A stretch of DNA of 64,000 nt from Paenibacillus endoradicis (GCF_024721975.1 NZ_JANQBB010000011.1:57119-121118), one strand, 5' to 3'; shown: positions 9,671 through 19,400, counted from the first letter of the stretch. Notes: generated by a model not told the origin, from the sequence alone. Numbers and translations are program-made.

Positions 9671-9970
9671 ATGAAATGCATTTCTGTATACACAAATAGT
9701 TTTGAACAATTTTCTGATATCTATGAACAAGTTCTTGAATCACCTCCTCAAGACAATGAAGATATTTTGGTTGAGGGCATTACAGTAAGTGGTTCTGGAC
9801 ATGTACCTACCCAATACATTGAACGTATGCGTGTAAAACCAGAAGTTGTAGTAATGAGAGAAAAAGCTCGCGATATTATGATTCTTCAACACGGTAATGT
9901 ATTCGAAATTTGCTTACCTTCTGATGAAGAAGATGAAGAAGAAATTATCGAAGATGAAGTTGTTGAATAA
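9671..9970 (+). CDS. Conserved-looking small protein with acidic C-terminus, function unknown
   Basis: 99 residues. I do not recognise a named domain. The first 75 residues look like a compact alpha/beta fold with the segment LVEGITVSGSGHVPTQYIERMRVKPEVVVMRE; the tail is strongly acidic (SDEEDEEEIIEDEVVE). No signal peptide, membrane segment or Cys cluster. It sits 16 bases after nth and 14 before dynA with good SD sites on both, so it is very likely translated and co-expressed with both. A role linked to DynA or to DNA repair is only a guess from position. Confidence 0.75.
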   Translation: MKCISVYTNSFEQFSDIYEQVLESPPQDNEDILVEGITVSGSGHVPTQYIERMRVKPEVVVMREKARDIMILQHGNVFEICLPSDEEDEEEIIEDEVVE

Positions 9971-9984
9971 GGAGAGACATTGAT

Positions 9985-12900
9985 ATGTCGATGGCCACTT
10001 TACTAGAGAAGATTCAATATATCTCAAGTGAGATGACTTCACATAACGATCATATACATGCTCACAAAGCATTAGAGTTGAATAGTAAGCTGACTGAAGG
10101 TCAGCTTACTATTGCTTTATGTGGACACTTTTCTGCAGGCAAATCAACATTAGTTAATACATTATGTGGTGCCAAATTGCTACCATCTAGTCCAATTCCC
10201 ACTAGTGCGAATGTCGTAACGATTTCTTATGGTGAGCAGAGTAGGGCAGAAGTAGAAGTGTGGAGTAATGGTATAACTCGTTATGATGAAGTAGCGATTG
10301 AGCAGTTAGAACAATATTGTACAGATGGTGAAAAGTTTATTTCGGTTAACATTCAGTATCCTAGTCCGCTCTTAAAGAATGGACTCGTTCTACTTGACAC
10401 ACCTGGTATCGATTCTACAGATGCCGCACACAAATTAGCTACAGAGTCAGCCTTACATATGGCTGATGTAGTTTTCTATGTCATGGATTACAATCATGTT
10501 CAGTCTGAGATCAACTTTTCCTTCGCAAAAGAATTGAAGGAATGGAATAAGCCTTTATACTTCATTGTTAATCAAATCGATAAGCATCGTGAGCAAGAAT
10601 TAAGTTTTGAAAATTATGAACAAAGTGTCATAGAAGCTTTTCATGCATGGCATTTGCAACCAGCAGGAATATTGTACTTATCACTGCGTGAACCAAATCA
10701 TCCACATCATCAATGGAAACTACTGCAACGCTTGATTGATGAATTGACTAAACAACAATCGCATCTAAGTACTTTCAGTGTCTGGTCATCGATTTTTCAG
10801 TTAGCGAAGGAACATGGACAAGTTATAGAGGAACATTCCTCAGAGAAGCGTCACGAGCTGTTACAGGCTATTGGAGGCGAAGATCAACTTATTCATGTGG
10901 AAACGCAATTGAAGGCGCTTGACGAACAAATCTCAGAGTTACACATGCTGATAGAACGGTTTCCAATCGAACTTCGTAAAGAGATTGAAGCGTTATTAGA
11001 CAATGCGAACATTACACCTGCTGAACTGCGAGATTTGGCTCATCAGTTTCTTGAAAGTCGTAAACCAGGATTTCGTCAAGGTTTGTTATTTGCAAAGGGT
11101 AAGACAGCCCAAGAGCAAGAACGCCGCCAGACACAATTTCTTGAAGAACTGCAGAAGCTTACTAATGCCGCGATTGAATGGCATCTTAAAGTATTACTTC
11201 GCAATGCAGGTAAGAGCATCGCATTTGATGATCAATTATTAGAGCAATTGCTCTTAAAAGTCGATCAGAACAGTCCATCGGACCAATTGCTAATATCTAA
11301 AGTAAACCATGGTGCAGTATTTGGTAATGAATACACCATGACATATAGTAAAGATTTGTCTAGTGCAATTAAGCTTAGTTATCGTCAAGTAGCATTAGAT
11401 ATCGTTGATCATTTATGGGAATCTTTCAAAAATAGCAATAAGACTCAAATTATTGAATTACAAGAGCAATTGAAACAGTGGAACGAAAAAGCATATGCAG
11501 TAGAGCAATATCGTTTACTTGAAACCGAAATTGCGTCTTATCAAGAAAAATTATTGTCAAGTTTAGAACCACCTATTGAATCACCTAACCTTCCTGATCC
11601 ATTACAACTACAACTAGAAGAAACACAACCAGAACATGATCAAGAACTTCTTACCTTTGTTGAGCAGAGAGAACACGTAGACTTAAGTGAGATGTTTACT
11701 GCTCAAGATGACTACAAGATTAGCTCATTTTCTGTAGAGCAACAACAATCTTTACAAATTAATATAAGTGATCAGCTTAAAGCAGTAGCGAAGCTTATCA
11801 ATTCTGTAGAAGGCCTCGATGGAAATGCACATGATTTGTTAGTGAAGAGTGAACGACTAACCCATAACGAGTTTACGATCTCTTTATTTGGTGCATTCAG
11901 CGCTGGCAAATCATCATTAGCTAACGCACTCATTGGAGAAGCTGTATTACCAGTTAGCCCGAATCCAACGACAGCTGCAATTAACAGTTTATTGCCTCCA
12001 AAAGTAGGTTTTGAACATAACACTGCACTCATTTATATGAAATCTAAAGAGTTGATGTTAGATGATATTTATTACTCCTTGTCATTGTTAGGTCATACCA
12101 TTTCTAAGAAAGCTAGAGATGAGGTAGAGCATCTCTTTAAGCTGATTGATAGTATTACGCCTGATAGTATTCACAATGGGGGTAGAGCTCATTACAGCTT
12201 CATTAAAGCTGCAAGACAAGGATGGTTCACGCAAGAGCAATGGTTAGGCAAAGAACGTAAAGTTGATCGAGATCTGTATGTGAAGTATGTTGCAGAAGAA
12301 CAGCTATCTTGCTATGTACAAGAAATTAAGTTCTATTATGATTGCCCATTGACTGCAGCAGGAATCATACTGGTGGACACTCCTGGAGCTGATTCCGTAA
12401 ATGCACGGCATACTGGTGTAGCATTCAATTATATTAAAAATACAGATGCGATTATTTTCGTGACGTACTATAATCATGCATTTTCACATGCCGATAAACA
12501 ATTTTTGAATCAACTGGGACGTGTGAAGGATCAGTTTGAACTCGATAAAATGTTCTTTATCGTCAATGCAGCAGATCTTGCCTCAGATAGTGATGAGCTT
12601 CAAGGTGTCCTTGATCATGTCGAAAATAATTTGAATGGACATGGCATTATGCATCCTAGATTGTTCCCGATATCTAGTATTCAAGCATTAGAAGCAAGAC
12701 AGAGTAAAGATGAGACGTTAATGCAGCAATCAGGTATTTCTGCATTCGAACAATTATTTTTCCAATTTATCCATGAAGAGTTAGGTTCATTAACGATGGA
12801 TGCTGCTAAGCAAGAATTACTGCGTAGCCAACAATTAGTTTCTGGTCTTCTAACTGGAGCTCAACATGCTCAAGCTGACAAAGCTGCGACACTTCAAGCG

Positions 12901-13644
12901 ATCTCATTGTCAGAACATGAAATAGGAGAACACATTCAACGTTTCGCACATTCAGCGATTCCGCAAGCATTAGTTCAAGAAATCGAAGAGTTGATGTATT
13001 ACATTATTCAGCGTATTCGTTTCCGCTTTGGTGACTTCTATAATTATGCCTTCAACCCATCACAGTTACGTGATGATGTGGGACAGTTGCAACAAGCAGT
13101 TTGGACTTCATGGTTAGAATTGCAACGAACACTTGCCCTAGAATTGGAGCAGGAGTTGTTAGCAACAACGTTACGTGTTGAGAAGAAGCTCAAGCAGCAA
13201 TTGTCTGAGCCTTATGCTCAGTTAGGGCAACAAGCAGTGCAACGGTTGAATGGTTATCAAATGGCAAACTTCCAAGTTGATTATATCGTTCAGCCTGCTG
13301 GACAATCATCGTGGACTTTTGATGATATGAAATCTAAATGGCTGTGGAGTCAATTCAAATCACCGAAAACATTTTTTGAAGGCGAAGGTAAAGGTGTACT
13401 TCGTAAAGAATTAGATAGTATGTTGTTCCCAACGATGGAGACATGGATGAAAACAGTTAGTGCAGAGTGGCTACATCATTACGATGGGCAATGGAAAGAA
13501 TTGGCTAAATCCCAAGCTGATAAATTACTTGCAAGTGTTGCTCAATTTACATCGCAACAGCGTAAATTATTGTCAGATGAAGCGTATGTGCTACAGCTGC
13601 AAGAAATATCTAAAGCAGTTAATGAAATCGTTGTTATTTCTTAA
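9985..13644 (+). CDS. dynA: Double dynamin-like GTPase, DynA/YpbR type
   Basis: 1219 residues, close to the size of Bacillus subtilis DynA, in which two dynamin-like subunits are fused. The first GTPase has P-loop GHFSAGKST (residues 47-55), switch PTSANV, DTPGID and NQID. The second, near residue 636, has GAFSAGKSS, PTTAAI, DTPGAD and NAAD. Long helical regions (about 270-600 and 980-1219) form the stalks. DynA binds and tethers membranes from the cytosolic side and is known to act in membrane-stress and phage defence; that role here is inferred from architecture. SD GGAGAGA. A terminator follows. Confidence 0.93.
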   Translation: MSMATLLEKIQYISSEMTSHNDHIHAHKALELNSKLTEGQLTIALCGHFSAGKSTLVNTLCGAKLLPSSPIPTSANVVTISYGEQSRAEVEVWSNGITRYDEVAIEQLEQYCTDGEKFISVNIQYPSPLLKNGLVLLDTPGIDSTDAAHKLATESALHMADVVFYVMDYNHVQSEINFSFAKELKEWNKPLYFIVNQIDKHREQELSFENYEQSVIEAFHAWHLQPAGILYLSLREPNHPHHQWKLLQRLIDELTKQQSHLSTFSVWSSIFQLAKEHGQVIEEHSSEKRHELLQAIGGEDQLIHVETQLKALDEQISELHMLIERFPIELRKEIEALLDNANITPAELRDLAHQFLESRKPGFRQGLLFAKGKTAQEQERRQTQFLEELQKLTNAAIEWHLKVLLRNAGKSIAFDDQLLEQLLLKVDQNSPSDQLLISKVNHGAVFGNEYTMTYSKDLSSAIKLSYRQVALDIVDHLWESFKNSNKTQIIELQEQLKQWNEKAYAVEQYRLLETEIASYQEKLLSSLEPPIESPNLPDPLQLQLEETQPEHDQELLTFVEQREHVDLSEMFTAQDDYKISSFSVEQQQSLQINISDQLKAVAKLINSVEGLDGNAHDLLVKSERLTHNEFTISLFGAFSAGKSSLANALIGEAVLPVSPNPTTAAINSLLPPKVGFEHNTALIYMKSKELMLDDIYYSLSLLGHTISKKARDEVEHLFKLIDSITPDSIHNGGRAHYSFIKAARQGWFTQEQWLGKERKVDRDLYVKYVAEEQLSCYVQEIKFYYDCPLTAAGIILVDTPGADSVNARHTGVAFNYIKNTDAIIFVTYYNHAFSHADKQFLNQLGRVKDQFELDKMFFIVNAADLASDSDELQGVLDHVENNLNGHGIMHPRLFPISSIQALEARQSKDETLMQQSGISAFEQLFFQFIHEELGSLTMDAAKQELLRSQQLVSGLLTGAQHAQADKAATLQAISLSEHEIGEHIQRFAHSAIPQALVQEIEELMYYIIQRIRFRFGDFYNYAFNPSQLRDDVGQLQQAVWTSWLELQRTLALELEQELLATTLRVEKKLKQQLSEPYAQLGQQAVQRLNGYQMANFQVDYIVQPAGQSSWTFDDMKSKWLWSQFKSPKTFFEGEGKGVLRKELDSMLFPTMETWMKTVSAEWLHHYDGQWKELAKSQADKLLASVAQFTSQQRKLLSDEAYVLQLQEISKAVNEIVVIS

Positions 13645-13674
13645 TGTCAATAGTAATGAATCATTAACAAAGTT

Positions 13675-13717
13675 AAAGCCCATTTCTTTCTAAGTCAGAA
13701 AGAAATGGGCTTTTTTG
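13675..13717 (+). terminator. Terminator of the nth-dynA unit
   Basis: AAAGCCCATTTCTTTCT pairs with its full complement across a five-base loop (AAGTC), then TTTTTT. Confidence 0.93.
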
Positions 13718-13799
13718 CATATATGAGTGTGAAAATATACAAAAATGGAGCAATACTGACATATTAGCTACTATGTGCCATTATTTAAGAGTAAAGTTA

Positions 13800-13841
13800 A
13801 ACTATGTTCACTCATTTGCCACTTTAAGAGTTCACATAGTT
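13800..13841. promoter_or_regulatory. Inverted repeat in the leader of the ABC exporter pair
   Basis: AACTATGT (13800-13807) and ACATAGTT (13834-13841) face each other across 26 bases, about 90 bases before the exporter start. It could be a leader hairpin or an operator; nothing else in the 280-base gap is recognisable. Confidence 0.35.
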
Positions 13842-13927
13842 GGAAACGCTACAAATTGCAGTTTGCTGTTCTTTGCAGGAGTTGATAAGATTCTTTCATA
13901 TTAAACAAATGTGGGGAGTTGACCGTC

Positions 13928-15697
13928 TTGGAAATACTGAGGCAGCTGAAAGCCTTCTATTCTCCGGAGAAGAAATTTATTGTGGGATCATTATTTTTCC
14001 TCATTCTTGCTACTGGAATTGGTCTTGTTCAGCCTTACCTTATGAAGTATTTGATCGACGATGTTATTTTGAAAAGTAATTTCGAACTCGTCGTACCGAT
14101 CGCGCTATTAGTCGTAGCAGTTGTAACATTTAAGGCAACCAATCAATTTTTACATGGTTTGTGTGGTGGTAGACTAGGTAATCGGGTTGCTACAAGAATG
14201 AGAAATGCATTGTACGAGAAATTGAATGCGTTATCTTATCAATATTATGATAAGGCAAAAACGGGAGATTTGATGTCACGTTTAACTGCTGATCTTGAAG
14301 CTATACGTAACTTTATTGGCTTTGGGTTTGCTCAATTATTGAATGTATTTTTAATGGCAATTCTAGGTGGAACAATGATGATGGTTTTCAACTGGAAACT
14401 AACATTAATTACGTTGCTACCGCTTCCTTTATTGCTATATCTTGCTTTTCGGTTTGAAAGTCGTATTCATCCAATATTTAGAGAGATGCGTAAAGCGATG
14501 AGTAATCTGACGACCGCTGTACAAGAAAATATTACAGGGGTTCGTACCGTTAAGTCATATGCTAGAGAAGGCTTCGAAGTAGATAAGTTTTCCGAGCGTA
14601 GTGTTGCTTTTCAAACAAATCAAATTAATGCCTCAACCAAATGGGCACAGTACTTCCCAACGATGGAACTCGTAGCTAACCTATGTGTTATTATTTTGTT
14701 AGTAGCGGGTGGTACGATGGTTATGAATGGTTCTTTGACGCTTGGACAGTTTGTTGCATCTTTTAATTTGATCTGGTTTATTATTGGACCAATGTGGGGA
14801 CTAGGGTTCCATATCAATAACTATACACAATTCAAGGCTTCCAGTGAACGCGTGTTAAATCTGTTAGCAGAGCCTATTCAAGTGAAGAATAAAGCGAATG
14901 CGAAAGTACTTAATGCTAGAGATGTCATGGGTGAAGTGAAGTTCAATCATGTAACATTTAACTACCCTGATAAGAAATCAGCTGTGACGGATATCGACTT
15001 ATATGCTCCTGCTGGCTCAGTCATTGGTTTCCTAGGAGCAACAGGTGCAGGGAAATCTACGATCATTCAATTACTTATGCGAGCTTATGACGTTAAGCAA
15101 GGTTCGATTACAGTTGATGGTCAAGATATTCGTGAACTAGATGTTGCATCACTGCGTACTATTATTGCACCTGTATTCCAAGAAACATTCTTATTCTCAT
15201 CTTCAATAAGAGATAATATTTCTTATGGTATTGCTGGTGTGTCGCAAGAAGATGTTGAACATGCCGCTAAGCTTGCAAAAGCTCATGATTTTATTATGGA
15301 ATTGCCACTAGGATATGATACTGTCGTAGGTGAACGAGGCATGGGATTATCTGGTGGTCAGAAACAACGTCTAGCAATTGCGCGTGCATTTATTAAAAAT
15401 CCTAAAATATTAATTCTTGACGATGCAACAAGTGCAGTGGATATGGAAACAGAACACGAAATCCAAGCTGGCTTTAAAGATCTAATGGCTGGCAGAACGA
15501 CATTTATTATTGCACATCGTATTTCATCATTAAGATTTGCAGATGAGATCATTGTGTTAGACGAAGGTCATATTGTACAACGTGGTAATCATCAATCACT
15601 ATTAACGCAAGATGGTCCTTACCGAGACACATACCGAATTCAATATGCTGATTCGCCAGAGCAACACACAGCCTCTGCGGTTAGTGAGAAAGTGTAG
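13928..15697 (+). CDS. ABC exporter half-transporter with degenerate catalytic site (heterodimer partner 1)
   Basis: 589 residues: six-helix ABC exporter membrane domain (about 15-305) and a nucleotide-binding domain with Walker A GATGAGKST, signature LSGGQ and Walker B ILILDDATSAVD. The residue after the Walker B Asp is Asp, not the catalytic Glu, which marks this as the degenerate-site subunit of a heterodimer like BmrCD or TM287/288. Start: TTG at 13928 is nine bases after GGGGAG; a TTG at 13919 is in frame but directly abuts that site. The partner starts 14 bases after the stop. Expected to export drugs or lipids; substrate unknown. Confidence 0.93.
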   Translation: MEILRQLKAFYSPEKKFIVGSLFFLILATGIGLVQPYLMKYLIDDVILKSNFELVVPIALLVVAVVTFKATNQFLHGLCGGRLGNRVATRMRNALYEKLNALSYQYYDKAKTGDLMSRLTADLEAIRNFIGFGFAQLLNVFLMAILGGTMMMVFNWKLTLITLLPLPLLLYLAFRFESRIHPIFREMRKAMSNLTTAVQENITGVRTVKSYAREGFEVDKFSERSVAFQTNQINASTKWAQYFPTMELVANLCVIILLVAGGTMVMNGSLTLGQFVASFNLIWFIIGPMWGLGFHINNYTQFKASSERVLNLLAEPIQVKNKANAKVLNARDVMGEVKFNHVTFNYPDKKSAVTDIDLYAPAGSVIGFLGATGAGKSTIIQLLMRAYDVKQGSITVDGQDIRELDVASLRTIIAPVFQETFLFSSSIRDNISYGIAGVSQEDVEHAAKLAKAHDFIMELPLGYDTVVGERGMGLSGGQKQRLAIARAFIKNPKILILDDATSAVDMETEHEIQAGFKDLMAGRTTFIIAHRISSLRFADEIIVLDEGHIVQRGNHQSLLTQDGPYRDTYRIQYADSPEQHTASAVSEKV

Positions 15698-15711
15698 AGG
15701 AGGTCTTACAA

Positions 15712-17535
15712 GTGGCGAAAAAAGCAGCAGCAGAAGAAACGATTAAAAATGATCGTTTTATCTATACCGATGATGATGCAATTGAGAAAAGTTTTAACTG
15801 GGAACAACTTAGTCGATTATTTACTTACATGAAGCCTTATAAGCGTGAACTAATTCCAGTTATTATAATGATGGTTATTGGCACATTAACAAGACTAGGT
15901 GTGCCACTACTTATCTATTATGGAATTGACCATGTTATTAATCCGGATCAAGGTTCAGGGAAAATTAGTGATCTTTGGCTACTAGGAGCAATTATGATTG
16001 CAATGTATCTCATTCAGTTGTTTGCCACCCAGTATCGGATTCGCAATACGAATGTCATTGGTCAGAAGGTACTTTATGATCTTCGTACACATATATTCAC
16101 TCATATTCAAAAGTTATCATTCCGCTTTTTCGATAAAAGACCAGCGGGTTCAGTCCTTGTACGTGTGACGAATGATGTCAATGCTCTGCAGGATTTGTTT
16201 ACCAATGGTGTAGTCAATCTATTGATGGATATTATTCAATTGGTAGGTATAGTCGTTATTTTGCTAGTAATTAACTTTAAACTTGGCTTGGCAGTTATGA
16301 TCACTGTACCGCTAATGTTTCTTGTTTCTACTTCATTACGAAAACGAATTCGTTTTGCTTGGCAGGAAGTGCGTATGAAAAACTCACGCATTAATTCACA
16401 CTTGAATGAAAGTATTCAAGGGATGAAAGTGACACAAGCATATGTACAAGAAGAGAATAATATCAAATTTTTCAAAGATATGAATGCATCTAACTTAAAA
16501 TCTTGGAATAAAGCATCAGCAATGAATCAGGCGTTCGGTCCAATTATCGAGGTTACTTCAGCGATCGGTACGTGTATTCTTTTCTGGTACGGTACTCATC
16601 TCATTCAGATCGGAGTTTTCTCAGTAGGGTTGTTGGTTGCTTACTCAAGTTATATGAGTAACTTCTGGGAGCCGATCAATCGTCTTGGGCAGATGTATTC
16701 ACAATTATTAATTGCGATGGCTTCATCTGAGCGTATATTCGAATTTATTGATGAAGAGCCAAATGTTGCGCAGAAGACAGAAGCACGAAACTTACCGCAT
16801 ATTGTTGGTAATGTGAAGTTTGATAATATCGTCTTTGAATATGAACCAGGTAGACCTGCGCTGAAGAATATTTCGATTGATGTGAAAGCGGGTCAATCGA
16901 TTGCTTTGGTCGGTCATACAGGTTCGGGTAAGAGTACGATTATTAACTTGTTATGTCGCTTCTATGATCCAGTGGAAGGAAGAGTTATGATCGATAATAC
17001 CGATATTCGAGATATTACATTTGAGAGTTTGCGGACACAGGTAGGTCTTGTTATGCAAGACACGTTCATATTCTCAGGTACGATTAAAGATAATATCCGT
17101 TATGGTAAATTAGATGCAACTCACGATCAAATCGTAAAAGTTGCTCAAGCTGTTAACGCCCATGATTTCATTATGACTTTGCCAGATGGCTATGACACGC
17201 AAGTAGAAGAGCGTGGCAATATGTTATCTATGGGACAAAGACAATTATTATCATTCGCAAGAGCGTTACTGTCTGATCCAAAAATTCTTATTCTAGATGA
17301 AGCTACGGCGAGTATTGATACAGATACGGAGTTAAAAATTCAGGACGCATTGAAAGTATTGCTGAAAGGCAGAACATCGTTCATGATCGCTCACAGACTT
17401 TCAACCATTCGGAATGCTGATGAAATTATCGTCCTAGATCATGGTCAAATCGTAGAACAAGGTAATCATCAACGATTAATGAATGAAAAAGGCGTATATT
17501 ATGGCCTCATTCAAGCACAATATCGTTATTTGTAG
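15712..17535 (+). CDS. ABC exporter half-transporter with canonical Walker B (heterodimer partner 2)
   Basis: 607 residues with a 40-residue N-terminal extension, six membrane helices (about 45-330) and a nucleotide-binding domain: Walker A GHTGSGKST, signature LSMGQ, Walker B ILILDEATASID with the catalytic Glu. The signature departs from LSGGQ. In a heterodimer this deviant signature pairs with the Asp-type Walker B of the first subunit, giving one dead and one active ATP site, the known pattern of asymmetric ABC exporters. GTG start after GAGGAGG. No clear terminator follows. Confidence 0.94.
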   Translation: MAKKAAAEETIKNDRFIYTDDDAIEKSFNWEQLSRLFTYMKPYKRELIPVIIMMVIGTLTRLGVPLLIYYGIDHVINPDQGSGKISDLWLLGAIMIAMYLIQLFATQYRIRNTNVIGQKVLYDLRTHIFTHIQKLSFRFFDKRPAGSVLVRVTNDVNALQDLFTNGVVNLLMDIIQLVGIVVILLVINFKLGLAVMITVPLMFLVSTSLRKRIRFAWQEVRMKNSRINSHLNESIQGMKVTQAYVQEENNIKFFKDMNASNLKSWNKASAMNQAFGPIIEVTSAIGTCILFWYGTHLIQIGVFSVGLLVAYSSYMSNFWEPINRLGQMYSQLLIAMASSERIFEFIDEEPNVAQKTEARNLPHIVGNVKFDNIVFEYEPGRPALKNISIDVKAGQSIALVGHTGSGKSTIINLLCRFYDPVEGRVMIDNTDIRDITFESLRTQVGLVMQDTFIFSGTIKDNIRYGKLDATHDQIVKVAQAVNAHDFIMTLPDGYDTQVEERGNMLSMGQRQLLSFARALLSDPKILILDEATASIDTDTELKIQDALKVLLKGRTSFMIAHRLSTIRNADEIIVLDHGQIVEQGNHQRLMNEKGVYYGLIQAQYRYL

Positions 17536-17648
17536 AAGAAGTTCAAAAAAGCCCTTTGTTCTAACCAAAATTAGAGTAAAAAGTTCAAAAGGCGGACATT
17601 AGTAGCGTTTCATACAATATTTAAGTATTTATAGTTGATTTTTCTGCG

Positions 17649-17733
17649 AAGAACCTCAATAATGGAATAAAACAATGTCTATTCACGAATATTGATAATC
17701 GTGATGTTAGTCATCTTATTCCAGGAGGTTCTT
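17649..17733 (+). promoter_or_regulatory. purT leader hairpin that can mask the ribosome binding site
   Basis: AAGAACCTC (17649-17657) pairs with GAGGTTCTT (17725-17733), and TGGAATAA (17663-17670) with TTATTCCA (17716-17723): 17 base pairs with a small internal loop. A further CACGA/TCGTG hairpin (17684-17688/17699-17703) lies in the apical part. The 3' arm contains the AGGAGG of purT (17723-17728), nine bases before its ATG. Folding would block translation; a ligand, RNA or protein could release it. It does not match riboswitch classes whose consensus I can recall (purine, THF, ZTP). Confidence 0.55.
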
Positions 17734-17737
17734 TGTT

Positions 17738-18913
17738 ATGTATGGAGCACCATATTCAGATCAAGCTCGTAAATTGCTATTATTAGGTTCTGGAGAGTTA
17801 GGTAAAGAAGTAATTATGGAAGCACAGCGTCTAGGTGTAGAGACAATTGCCGTAGATCGCTATGAACATGCTCCAGCAATGCAAGTAGCACATCGTTCAT
17901 ATGTAATCAATATGCAAGATGGAGAAGCATTGCGCCAAATAATTGAAGCTGAAAAGCCTGATTATATTGTTCCTGAAATCGAAGCAATAGCTACAGATAT
18001 GCTAGTACAATTGGAGTCTGAAGGGCATCGAGTTATTCCAACCGCTCGTGCCACACAACTTACAATGGATCGCGAAGGCATTCGTAGATTAGCTGCAGAA
18101 ACACTAGCATTACCTACAGCACCCTACCAATTTGCAGAATCATTAGAACAATTACGTGAAGCTACGAAAGTACTTGGTTTTCCATGTGTCATTAAACCGT
18201 TAATGAGTTCTTCAGGAAAAGGACAAAGTGTATGTCATTCTGAAGCGGATATAGAAAAATGCTGGAAGTATGCAATGGAAGGCGGAAGAACGCAGAAACA
18301 ACGTATTATTGTTGAAGGATTTGTTCAATTTGAATCAGAAATTACATTATTAACGGTTCGTTCTGCATCAGGAACAAGCTTCTGTAATCCAATTGGCCAT
18401 ATTCAGCGTGATGGCGATTATATCGAATCATGGCAGCCACATGCGATGTCTGATTCTCAAATTCTCGAGGCGCAACAAATTGCACAGACAATTACAGATG
18501 AACTTGGTGGATATGGGATCTATGGAGTAGAGCTATTTCTAACGAAGGATGGCGTGTTATTCAGTGAAGTATCGCCTCGCCCACATGATACGGGTATGGT
18601 GACGATGGCTACACAAGATTTTTCTCAGTTTGCCTTGCATGTTCGAGCAATTCTAGGCTATCCTATACCTACTATTCGTCAATTGACTCCAGGTGCAACG
18701 CATACATTGAAAGCAACAACGGAATCAAAACAATTTATTATAGGTGGAATTGATGAGGCTTTATCTGTGCCAAACACAACCGTTCGTATTTTCGGCAAGC
18801 CAGAGACAAAAGTCGGTCGTAGAATGGCTGTAGCCCTTTCTAGTGGGATTAATACGGACGAAGCAAGAAGTTATGCAACGAGAGCTGCCAATTCATTATT
18901 CATCAAAACCTAA
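17738..18913 (+). CDS. purT: Formate-dependent phosphoribosylglycinamide formyltransferase (GAR transformylase 2)
   Basis: 391 residues, an ATP-grasp enzyme that uses formate and ATP to formylate GAR in purine biosynthesis, an alternative to folate-dependent PurN. Visible are the N-terminal [21 protein letters not shown] loop, the VPEIEAI segment, the ATP-binding [28 protein letters not shown], the metal-binding [28 protein letters not shown] and the late RIFGKPET. It stands apart from other pur genes here. It has a leader that can hide the RBS (see leader feature). Confidence 0.96.
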   Translation: MYGAPYSDQARKLLLLGSGELGKEVIMEAQRLGVETIAVDRYEHAPAMQVAHRSYVINMQDGEALRQIIEAEKPDYIVPEIEAIATDMLVQLESEGHRVIPTARATQLTMDREGIRRLAAETLALPTAPYQFAESLEQLREATKVLGFPCVIKPLMSSSGKGQSVCHSEADIEKCWKYAMEGGRTQKQRIIVEGFVQFESEITLLTVRSASGTSFCNPIGHIQRDGDYIESWQPHAMSDSQILEAQQIAQTITDELGGYGIYGVELFLTKDGVLFSEVSPRPHDTGMVTMATQDFSQFALHVRAILGYPIPTIRQLTPGATHTLKATTESKQFIIGGIDEALSVPNTTVRIFGKPETKVGRRMAVALSSGINTDEARSYATRAANSLFIKT

Positions 18914-19118
18914 TAAAGTTCATATTGCTCCCTTGTCAGCACCAAGAAGATGACGTTGACGTGAAGTTAGAAAATAAGTAACGGAGTGTACGTAATTGGT
19001 ACACGAGTAGCACAGGCTCCGATGAATGGGAGCTTCGCAGTTGAAATGCTACGTCAGCATAATGGTCGTGATCACGTTTGGCCAAGTTGAACTACCAAGT
19101 TACAAAGTAGGTGAGAAC
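18914..19118 (+). other. Structured, possibly mini-coding stretch between purT and yqkE
   Basis: About 205 bases, visibly richer in G and C than the surrounding gaps. Hairpins: GTGTAC/GTACAC (18986-19004), CGGAG/CTCCG (18982-18986 with 19017-19021) competing with GCTCC/GGAGC (19016-19033), and ATGCT/AGCAT (19046-19060). A 34-codon frame with GTG at 18986 (VYVIGTRVAQAPMNGSFAV..) ends at 19090, and another short frame ends at 18981. It could be a small RNA or leader, a decayed gene, or a tiny gene. I cannot decide between these. Confidence 0.3.
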
Positions 19119-19400
19119 ATGGGTAAAAAACAGAAGAAGGTAACCAAGCAAAAGGAATATACGAGTAATAACAGTGAATCTAACGCAACAAGTGGATCAA
19201 GCTTAAAGGATTTACTAAGTGGGGATGTGCTTGAAAAACTAAAAGCACAAAGTGACGCACTTGTACAAGCGGACCAAGATCGTAAGAACAAGGAAGCTGA
19301 AGCGAAAGCGGAACAACAGCGATTGGAACAAAAGCGACTTGAAAATGATTTTGACTATTTGTTAAACAATAGTGATACCAACTGGAGTAAATACAAATAA
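19119..19400 (+). CDS. yqkE: YqkE-type (DUF3886-like) small charged protein
   Basis: 93 residues. Lys-rich N-terminus (MGKKQKKVTKQKEY), a SLKDLLSGDVLEKLKAQSDAL segment, a long charged helix (DRKNKEAEAKAEQQRLEQKR) likely to be coiled coil, and the end FDYLLNNSDTNWSKYK, which fits the YqkE family (F-x-x-L-L-x-x-S-x-x-x-W-x-x-x-K). Function unknown in the family. ATG at 19119 follows GTAGGTGAG; a longer frame from 19026 has no ribosome binding site and covers the structured stretch. A terminator follows. Confidence 0.8.
   Translation: MGKKQKKVTKQKEYTSNNSESNATSGSSLKDLLSGDVLEKLKAQSDALVQADQDRKNKEAEAKAEQQRLEQKRLENDFDYLLNNSDTNWSKYK

Noticed and set aside
13840..14079. 79-residue + frame (METLQIAVCC..) as a leader peptide of the ABC exporter
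   Set aside because: It runs far into the exporter gene in another frame and has no terminator/antiterminator arrangement after it.
17641..17737. PurR (PurBox) control or a known purine riboswitch upstream of purT
   Set aside because: No paired CGAA-type PurBoxes at the expected spacing and no purine, THF or ZTP riboswitch consensus could be matched.
19026..19118. N-terminal extension of the YqkE-type protein
   Set aside because: No RBS at 19026, and the extra residues do not fit the family; ATG 19119 has GTAGGTGAG.
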